64,000 nt of DNA from NCBI GenBank assembly GCA_018062085.1, contig JAGOSY010000019.1, positions 43,196 to 107,195 of the forward strand, written 5' to 3'. Below are positions 59,015 through 64,000 of this stretch, piece by piece (position 1 is the stretch's first letter; every line of letters starts with the position of its first letter). The translations under genes and the position numbers were made by a program. Under the pieces are notes generated by a model. That model made no database searches. It was not told where the DNA came from and saw only the letters and a list, made by a program, of their open reading frames with translations. This stretch comes from a bacterium (lineage in GTDB: Bacteria > Cyanobacteriota > Vampirovibrionia > Obscuribacterales > Obscuribacteraceae).

Positions 59015-60835
59015 ATGAGCGAAGACTTCAAAAAGAAAGACAGCGATCACCAGACTGAAGGGCCAGAAAATCGGCCCGAGAATAGACACGAGGGTCGACC
59101 TGAGAATAAAGCCGCGCGCGAGGTCAGCAGCATCGACTCGACAATAATGAATCTCATCGCCAAGAAGCGCACCAACTCAAGCTCTGGCTCTCTCGATGAA
59201 TCGCAAGACCACAGCCTAGAAATTGACTTCGGCGGCAGCGTCGAATCACGCAAGAACCGATTGCCCAGCGAGCTACTCGCCCAGGCAAAAGAGCCGACTG
59301 TGTTTAAGCCAATGCCAATCCCCTCGATAGAAGTTAGGAGACCCGGTGACGCTCCGACCCCGCTGACAGATTTAACGGCCCCCTCCGATCTAATCAATAG
59401 CCGCACCGAGCTGAAGCGCTTAGTGGAAGCAAAAATTCAAAGCCCGAGTGAGCGCAAGCAATTTCTCGATGACATAGACCATTTCGAAGCTAATTTTGAC
59501 CAACGAAGCGGCAAAAGCTCCACTGGCAAACTGCGCGAAATGGCCGATACCTATGCCCAACTATCACGCCTACTGTCGGCCGACACCGATATATTGGCCA
59601 AGTACCCGCAATGCCAACTCAAAGAAGGCGAAACCCCTTGGCGCGTGCGCGTGGCCGAGCAAATCATTCACCAAGCCGCCGAGCCGTTCACCATAAGTCA
59701 GGGCAAGCTGGCAGTCTGTGCCGCAGCTTCACTAGAGGTGCGTGAATACTACCGCGAGCCAGCAGCAGTTGCTCGACTGGTCACTGACGTGCTGCTCACT
59801 GGCAAGTACGAAGCGACTGCAGGTGGAACGAAGGTTGACCTGACGAAATGCCCAGACAATTTGATACCTGATCCGTTTTCTAAGCAATTTTCGGTGGAGA
59901 AGGAAGTTAAGGGCGAGCCAATTTATGTGTGGAATTTGCCTTACTCAGACGCTAGAAGCTTTGCATCACAACTCTTTGAAGTGACAGCAATCAACTTAGT
60001 CCTTCAACCACGTGGCTACAGATATGAGCAGCCAGTGCCGTCTGATTACGCTAGGGTAGAAAACCGCGCCAATGGAAAAACAGTAGATATTAGAACCCAT
60101 GAAGCAAAGCCTTGGGGAAGCGGCGAAAACAGAACTTTCGGTGATGCTGAAATCGCAAGTGCCGCCTATAAAATTACCGGAAAAGATGAAGGCTGGTTTG
60201 TAATTTCTGCCGGCAGTTTGACCCAACGCGAAGCAGCCACCACTGAGATTCGAAAAATTTATGAATTCGACAACAGAGACCTGCAAATACAAAATGTCTT
60301 CAGCCCAACTGAGGTTCTTGCAGCATTGCGCCGCACTCGCGAGCAAGATGAGTGGCCACCAATCGTTCGCATCGACGCATCGTTAAAACCCGTAAATCAG
60401 ACGAAGGGAGGTGCCCACTTCTTAGTCATCAGCGATATTTCAGCCAATGGTATTAAATTATCATTCGACAACTCATGGGAAGAGACAAGAGATAGAAACG
60501 GAGAACCCACCACCCCTGTTGCTGAAATCGCTGCAAGTATTCTCTCGAATAATATTTCGCCCGGGGCCGCTAACATTGCCTTGCTGAGCCGGGTAGACTA
60601 CTTTCACAACCACCCTGGTCTACTGAAGCTTCAAATAAAGAACTGGCTTGAGATACCAAACAAGATAAAATCAGCCCAGCCACCAGTCACTCCTGCTGAA
60701 TATGAGCGACAACATCCAGATCCTGAGTTGAAAGATTGGATTGCACGCCACCCAGATGACAACCAATTGACCTGGTGGAAATCATCAATAGAGAAATGGC
60801 TTGATAAATATCCCGCAGAACGTCCTAATCACTAG
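59015..60835 (+). CDS. Putative papain-like cysteine-peptidase-fold protein (effector candidate)
   Basis: 606 residues with no signal peptide. The first 130 residues are charged and disordered; about 130-225 is helical. From about 225: GKLAVCAAASLEVREYY (Cys235 at a helix start), a long beta/alpha region, then KGGAHFLVISDISANGIKLS (His468) and FDNSW (Asp485/Asn486). Cys at a helix N-terminus followed by a strand-borne His and an Asn/Asp is the papain/C39/transglutaminase-like order. The C-terminus (DPELKDWIARHPDDNQL) is Trp-rich. Two near-identical small genes follow 15 bp later on the same strand. The fold is inferred; activity and target are unknown. It could also be a structural member of a lineage-specific family. 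Confidence 0.7.
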   Translation: MSEDFKKKDSDHQTEGPENRPENRHEGRPENKAAREVSSIDSTIMNLIAKKRTNSSSGSLDESQDHSLEIDFGGSVESRKNRLPSELLAQAKEPTVFKPMPIPSIEVRRPGDAPTPLTDLTAPSDLINSRTELKRLVEAKIQSPSERKQFLDDIDHFEANFDQRSGKSSTGKLREMADTYAQLSRLLSADTDILAKYPQCQLKEGETPWRVRVAEQIIHQAAEPFTISQGKLAVCAAASLEVREYYREPAAVARLVTDVLLTGKYEATAGGTKVDLTKCPDNLIPDPFSKQFSVEKEVKGEPIYVWNLPYSDARSFASQLFEVTAINLVLQPRGYRYEQPVPSDYARVENRANGKTVDIRTHEAKPWGSGENRTFGDAEIASAAYKITGKDEGWFVISAGSLTQREAATTEIRKIYEFDNRDLQIQNVFSPTEVLAALRRTREQDEWPPIVRIDASLKPVNQTKGGAHFLVISDISANGIKLSFDNSWEETRDRNGEPTTPVAEIAASILSNNISPGAANIALLSRVDYFHNHPGLLKLQIKNWLEIPNKIKSAQPPVTPAEYERQHPDPELKDWIARHPDDNQLTWWKSSIEKWLDKYPAERPNH

Positions 60836-60852
60836 CGAATTCGGAGAATTTG

Positions 60853-61512
60853 ATGCTACTCGAACCACCACCTAATTTCCCAACGCAAAACGACGTCGCC
60901 GAAGTCAGGTATTTATCGCGGACCAAGAGTTCTGAAACAATTGCAGGTCTGCCACCACCATCGAGAAATAGACCGAAAGAAGAAAAGTCAATTTACGTTT
61001 CAGAAATTCAATCTCGCGACTTATTTCAATCACTCCCTATCATTTCAATGACAATACCAAGAGGTCGATGGTTAGTAGAGAAGATACCCAGCGGTCATTT
61101 TCACGGCTACGACGTCACTTTAAAGAAACATGGCTTGGAGATCAGCTTTAGCAGCGATGGAGTACCAGATGGAGAGAACTCTCAATTTAAAAAAATAATT
61201 AACCGCGAACCTTCTCAGTTAACTAACGATGAAATTGCTTATTTTTATCCAAGTGGTTCATTCGTTGCCGGTCACACAGAAGAACTCAACGGCAAACGTG
61301 TGATTGTGTTTGAGGGCCACTCGAAAGATCAGAACTTAGATGTGTACCGGCTTGAATTCAACCATAATCCGGATGAGTCTGGAGTATGCGTGCCAGCAAT
61401 GATTACTTTCATAGCTTCGCCATCAGAATTTAAGCAGCATATAAAGAGTGTTAAAGCGGCATTGAAAACCATTCGCTGGATCCACAAAGTCGATATCGAT
61501 CCGAGCAAATAG
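60853..61512 (+). CDS. Tandem paralogue A downstream of the cysteine-peptidase-like gene
   Basis: 219 residues from the ATG at 60853 (GGAG six bases upstream; an in-frame TTG just before is less likely). Begins MLLEPPPNFPTQNDVAEVRY. Central blocks SEIQSRDLFQSLPIISMTIP, RGRWLVEKIPSG, YFYPSGSFVAGHTEELNG, VIVFEGHSKDQNLDVYRLEF and WIHKVDIDP suggest an alpha/beta protein; no signal, membrane or catalytic motif is seen. It shares long identical stretches with the next gene. Unknown family. Confidence 0.85.
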   Translation: MLLEPPPNFPTQNDVAEVRYLSRTKSSETIAGLPPPSRNRPKEEKSIYVSEIQSRDLFQSLPIISMTIPRGRWLVEKIPSGHFHGYDVTLKKHGLEISFSSDGVPDGENSQFKKIINREPSQLTNDEIAYFYPSGSFVAGHTEELNGKRVIVFEGHSKDQNLDVYRLEFNHNPDESGVCVPAMITFIASPSEFKQHIKSVKAALKTIRWIHKVDIDPSK

Positions 61513-61527
61513 TAGAGGAGTAAAAAG

Positions 61528-62193
61528 ATGCTACTCGAACCACCACCTTATCTCCAAATGCATACTGACGTTGCCGAAGTCAGGTATTTATCGCGGACCA
61601 CGAGTACCGAGACAATTGCAGGCCTGCCACCATCATCGAGAAATACTCCAAAAGAAGAAAAGCCAATATACGTTTCAGAAATTCAATCGCGCGATTTATT
61701 TCAATCACTCCCTATCATTTCAATGACAATACCAAGAGGTCGATGGCTGCTAGAGAAGCTACCTAGTGGGCTGCCTAATGCCTACAATATTTGGCTAAAG
61801 AAGGACTCATCTATAACAATTAATTTCGGCAGCGGTGGAGTTTTGGAGGGAGCGAACTCTCAATTCAAAAAAATAATTAGCCGCGAACCTTCTCAGTTAA
61901 CCAGCGCTGAAATTGCATACTTTTATCCAAGTGGTTCATTCGTTGCCGGACATACAGAGGAGCTCAACGGCAAGCGTGTAATTGTGTTTGAGGGACACTT
62001 CAAAGAAAAGAACTTAGATATATATCAGCTTGAATTCAACCATAATCCAGATATGTCTGGAGTTTGCGTACAAGCAGTGATTACTTTCTCGGCTCCGCCA
62101 TCTCAGTATAAGCAGCATATAAAGGCTTTTAAGGCTGCATTGAAAACCATTCTATGGATCCACAAAGTCGAAATTGATCCGAGCAAAGGGTAG
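61528..62193 (+). CDS. Tandem paralogue B downstream of the cysteine-peptidase-like gene
   Basis: 221 residues, start set by GAGGAG seven bases upstream of the ATG. Most of the sequence matches paralogue A; the differences cluster in one segment at about residues 78-100 (LPNAYNIWLKKDSSITINF versus FHGYDVTLKKHGLEISF), followed by a shared tail. Localised divergence in otherwise identical copies is typical of specificity-determining regions. No known family. Confidence 0.85.
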   Translation: MLLEPPPYLQMHTDVAEVRYLSRTTSTETIAGLPPSSRNTPKEEKPIYVSEIQSRDLFQSLPIISMTIPRGRWLLEKLPSGLPNAYNIWLKKDSSITINFGSGGVLEGANSQFKKIISREPSQLTSAEIAYFYPSGSFVAGHTEELNGKRVIVFEGHFKEKNLDIYQLEFNHNPDMSGVCVQAVITFSAPPSQYKQHIKAFKAALKTILWIHKVEIDPSKG

Positions 62194-62286
62194 GTTAGGT
62201 AGGATCTCTACAATGCCGCTTGTAGCTCAGAAACACTTTAGAGATGAAAATGAACAACAATATTTTTTGGCTTCTAGCGCTAACAG

Positions 62287-62643
62287 TCACGCGGCGCAAG
62301 TCCCCTCGGTAGGACTCTGTAGCAACTCTACCGTCCTGCCGTCTGGGTCACGCACGAGTGCGCGCAGCCCCCATTGAGTCTGTCGGGGCGCAACGGGCTG
62401 TCCTATTGCGCATAGCGCCTCCCTGATGTTGTCCACCCTGACACCAAGCCGGAGCCCCGGATCTGGTATCACTCCATCTGCGCATGGATAAAGTTCGAGC
62501 ACAAAATCGTCGCCTAACATTGCAGCGTAGTGGTCAGGACCGCTGCCGTGCTGCTCACTCTCAAAACGCGCACCCAAGGCCGAGTAGAACGTTCGCATCT
62601 CCTCTAGCCTGGGGGTGCGCAACACAAGCAAGTTGAGTTTCAT
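62287..62643 (-). CDS. VOC/glyoxalase-fold protein
   Basis: 118 residues. One VOC half-repeat pair: LNLLVLRTPRLEEMRTFYSA in parts, FVLELYP, LRLGVRVDNIREALCAIG and ALVRDPDGRTVELLQS, with the usual final Glu and RDPDG turn. VOC proteins range from metal-dependent lyases and dioxygenases to antibiotic-resistance binders; the exact role is not visible. It is GC-richer than the rest of the window and overlaps the XRE gene by 4 bp, suggesting arrival as a unit. Confidence 0.88.
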   Translation of the reverse strand: MKLNLLVLRTPRLEEMRTFYSALGARFESEQHGSGPDHYAAMLGDDFVLELYPCADGVIPDPGLRLGVRVDNIREALCAIGQPVAPRQTQWGLRALVRDPDGRTVELLQSPTEGTCAA

Positions 62644-63188
62644 TTTGCCTCCTCCAACTTGAGTTCCATCTCGCAGTCCGGGAAAACCACCTTCACCACC
62701 AGCGTGGCGCCGAGGGCCTCTGCGTACTTCTTCAAGGTGGACAGAAGAAAATCCGACCTAGCCTCCGCCCGAGAGATCGATGCCTGCTTGCTTCCAAGTC
62801 GTCGTGCAATCTCCTCTTGCGACAGACCGCGTTGCTCGCGGAGTTCCTTGAGTCTGACGGCTTCTGGGGGAACGGTCGGACGCCGGCTGGCTACGAGTTC
62901 TACGATCCTTGGAAGCGCGTTTTCCAGAGTTTCGTAAACTTCGTCAGCCCCTTCGCCGTAGCCGTGTGTAGCGTTCGAGACGATACCGAAGCCTTTACCC
63001 TTCTGCCAAGCAACCGCAAGGTGATAGTCTGGCAGGAACAGATCCAGCGACCACACCCCACGTTTGGCGAGAGGCTGGTCGACAGTGATCCTAGCGGCCG
63101 GAAACGATCTTGTAAGGAACCGCTGCATATGGCGGATCTCGTTCATCTCAGTAGACTTGCTTGCAGTCTTTATCGCAGCCTTGTTCAT
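62640..63188 (-). CDS. XRE-type helix-turn-helix regulator with N-terminal domain
   Basis: 182 residues. The C-terminal third is a classic XRE/HigA helix-turn-helix: VRLKELREQRGLSQEEIARR then LGSKQASISRAEARSDFLLS, followed by LKKYAEALGATLVVKVVFPD as in HigA-type antitoxins. The N-terminal 110 residues (RFLTRSFPAARITVDQPLAK, WSLDLFLPDYHLAVAWQKGK in parts) are not recognised but look like an alpha/beta domain. It overlaps both neighbours by 4 bp. It most likely represses its own operon at the direct repeats upstream of 63535. Confidence 0.88.
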   Translation of the reverse strand: MNKAAIKTASKSTEMNEIRHMQRFLTRSFPAARITVDQPLAKRGVWSLDLFLPDYHLAVAWQKGKGFGIVSNATHGYGEGADEVYETLENALPRIVELVASRRPTVPPEAVRLKELREQRGLSQEEIARRLGSKQASISRAEARSDFLLSTLKKYAEALGATLVVKVVFPDCEMELKLEEAK

Positions 63189-63535
63189 TCCCAGACCCCT
63201 TTTCCGTTGGCTCCCGGCTTCGTAAAATCGACTTCGTTGGTGGCGATTACCTTCACTTCGATGGCACCATTCTTAGCAATGTACGTGTTGTGCCCGAAGT
63301 TTCTGTACCTGACCACGTCGGGGAAACCATCGACCGCGTAAGACCTGTCAGGCTGCGGCGGGTAAAGCCTACCATCCGTCTGGAAGTTGTCCGGATTGTA
63401 GGGCACGCCGCTATGCTCATCTTCGACCGAATTGAGAGTGTCGCAAAGTAGTGCATAACTCTCGTCATGCGTGCTTGCATTAGGTGCAGCTTGCAATCGT
63501 GCATAGAAAAGCTGTAGGCGAGTATATCTGTCCAT
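63185..63535 (-). CDS. Unknown protein, first gene of the GC-rich XRE module
   Basis: 116 residues; ATG preceded by GGGAGG. Visible blocks: THDESYALLCDTLNSVEDEH, FQTDGRLYPPQPDRSY, VVRYRNFGHNTYIAKNGAIE and VKVIATNEVDFTKPGANGKG. The last part looks like a beta hairpin with a Gly-rich end. No family name comes to mind. It stands where the toxin usually is in a toxin-then-XRE-antitoxin operon, shares base composition and 4-bp overlap with the XRE gene, and follows a near-consensus promoter; toxin function is only an inference from that. Confidence 0.75.
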   Translation of the reverse strand: MDRYTRLQLFYARLQAAPNASTHDESYALLCDTLNSVEDEHSGVPYNPDNFQTDGRLYPPQPDRSYAVDGFPDVVRYRNFGHNTYIAKNGAIEVKVIATNEVDFTKPGANGKGVWE

Positions 63536-63562
63536 CCAGACTTCTAACCTCCCAACCTTGCA

Positions 63563-63591
63563 ATTATACCTTCAAGGGCATATACCGTCAA
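63563..63591 (-). promoter_or_regulatory. Near-consensus promoter of the XRE module
   Basis: On the minus strand TTGACG (63586-63591) and TATAAT (63563-63568) are separated by exactly 17 bases, 28 bp before the first start codon. This is the best promoter in the window. Confidence 0.8.
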
Positions 63592-63597
63592 GGGTAT
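63565..63597 (-). promoter_or_regulatory. Direct-repeat operator in the XRE module promoter
   Basis: On the minus strand two copies of CCCTTGA(C/A)GGTATA lie 16 bp apart, so one covers the -35 and the other the spacer and -10. GGTATA half-units suggest recognition by the XRE protein encoded in the operon. Confidence 0.6.
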
Positions 63598-63740
63598 ACA
63601 CTGTCGATGCAATAATGACTGTTATCCAGATTCGCACGATCATCAACTAGCGGTATCAAGAAACACACGCTCTCATAGTGAGGGCTCGATTTGTCAGCTG
63701 ATATTATGAGCCTTGCCAGTCGAATCGCAAAGGAGTTAAA

Positions 63741-64000
63741 GTGATTGAGTTCAAAACAGGCAACATTTTTGACGAACCAGCCGATGGCCTGGTTAACCCT
63801 GTCAACTGTGTTGGTGTAATGGGTCGTGGCCTTGCGGCCCAATTCAAAAAGCTCTATCCGCAAAATTTCAACGACTATGCGCAGGCCTGCAAAGACAAAC
63901 AAGTTCAACCAGGAAAGATGTTTCTAGTCAAAGTGAGTGATTCAACAAACCCTCGCTTCATCATCAACTTTCCGACAAAACGCCACTGGAAAGAAAATAG
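63741..64000 (+). CDS. DarG-like macrodomain protein, 5' part
   Basis: Partial gene cut by the window end. GTG start five bases after AAAGGAG. The 86 visible residues include IEFKTGNIFDEPADGLVNPVNC in parts (NPVNCVGVMGRGLAAQFKK), PGKMFLVK and FIINFPTKRHWKEN. These match the ADP-ribosyl-hydrolase macrodomain of DarG/TARG1-type proteins, which reverse DNA ADP-ribosylation by the toxin DarT. No darT-like gene precedes it in this window, so its partner may be downstream or absent. I therefore leave the gene symbol empty. Confidence 0.88.
   Translation, partial: MIEFKTGNIFDEPADGLVNPVNCVGVMGRGLAAQFKKLYPQNFNDYAQACKDKQVQPGKMFLVKVSDSTNPRFIINFPTKRHWKEN

Noticed and set aside
62174..62377. Plus-strand frame after the second tandem paralogue, considered as a third partner gene
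   Set aside because: Its second half is antisense to the VOC gene, and no family pattern is visible.
63600..63740. Possible darT gene upstream of the macrodomain gene
   Set aside because: Only about 140 bp without a suitable frame; the toxin is not there.
63588..63908. Minus-strand 106-residue frame opposite the macrodomain gene
   Set aside because: The plus-strand frame has a ribosome site and clear DarG-type motifs.
54660..64000. Integrated prophage or genomic island with integrase
   Set aside because: Accessory-type genes are present, but I saw no integrase, transposase, terminal repeats or attachment site, and the only tRNA in the window is 38 kb away.

Overview
The window looks like a chromosomal segment of a free-living, Gram-negative-type bacterium. 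Genes are densely packed, base composition is moderate for most of the length, many proteins carry signal peptides and lipoprotein signals, and there are many TPR, DUF4388 and DUF4384 proteins plus an N-type ATPase operon. The closest overall match I can think of is the non-photosynthetic cyanobacterial sister group (Vampirovibrionia/Melainabacteria, Obscuribacter-like). That is inference from protein style; no rRNA or other marker is present to confirm it. I see no rRNA, CRISPR array, insertion sequence or prophage.

Layout. 1-2.7 kb (minus): a two-component pair (CHASE3/PAS histidine kinase, cut by the window edge, and an OmpR-type regulator) with a permuted papain-fold protein and a small hypothetical. 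2.9-7.7 kb (plus): a DUF4388/degenerate-GGDEF protein, a DCC thiol oxidoreductase and a TPR protein. 7.7-15.1 kb: mostly minus-strand secreted or membrane proteins, a YheT-type hydrolase, several mini membrane proteins, a DUF4384 protein and a pseudo-protease whose fold is interrupted by DUF4388. 15.2-19.6 kb (plus): a DUF429 protein, tRNA-Arg(TCT), a DUF2939 protein and a secreted TPR protein. 19.6-27.9 kb (minus): a signalling operon combining a REC-HTH-Ser/Thr-kinase fusion, a complete stressosome core (RsbR, RsbS, RsbT), a GHKL/PP2C fusion, a large hybrid histidine kinase and a TPR lipoprotein. 28.0-30.5 kb (plus): an S41-type peptidase. 30.5-37.3 kb (minus): a complete N-ATPase operon in the order atpD-C-Q-R-B-E-F-A-G. 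37.5-42.2 kb: a methyltransferase and nadB/nadA, divergent from an NrtR-type regulator. 42.2-49.3 kb (minus): a LolA-like protein and three tandem TPR paralogues. 49.4-54.6 kb (minus): a secreted hydrolase and an S53 (sedolisin) peptidase flanked by two related secreted mini-proteins.

54.6-64 kb is accessory in character: a DUF433/DUF5615 toxin-antitoxin pair, an overlapping three-gene cassette led by a TIGR04255 protein, a cysteine-peptidase-like protein followed by two near-identical tandem genes (effector/immunity-like layout), a GC-rich overlapping three-gene module with an XRE regulator behind a strong promoter containing direct-repeat operators, and the start of a DarG-like macrodomain gene. 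If the window holds an undescribed system, the best candidates are 57188-58948, 59015-62193 and 62287-63535.

Across the window, short in-frame tandem repeats (mostly 6, 15 or 21 bp) have expanded inside coding regions, even in conserved enzymes (AtpG, AtpF, NadB). A perfect palindrome built on ACTTGACCGAT recurs three times between genes. Start codons were moved where a Shine-Dalgarno sequence or a gene overlap decided them; the reason is given in each entry.
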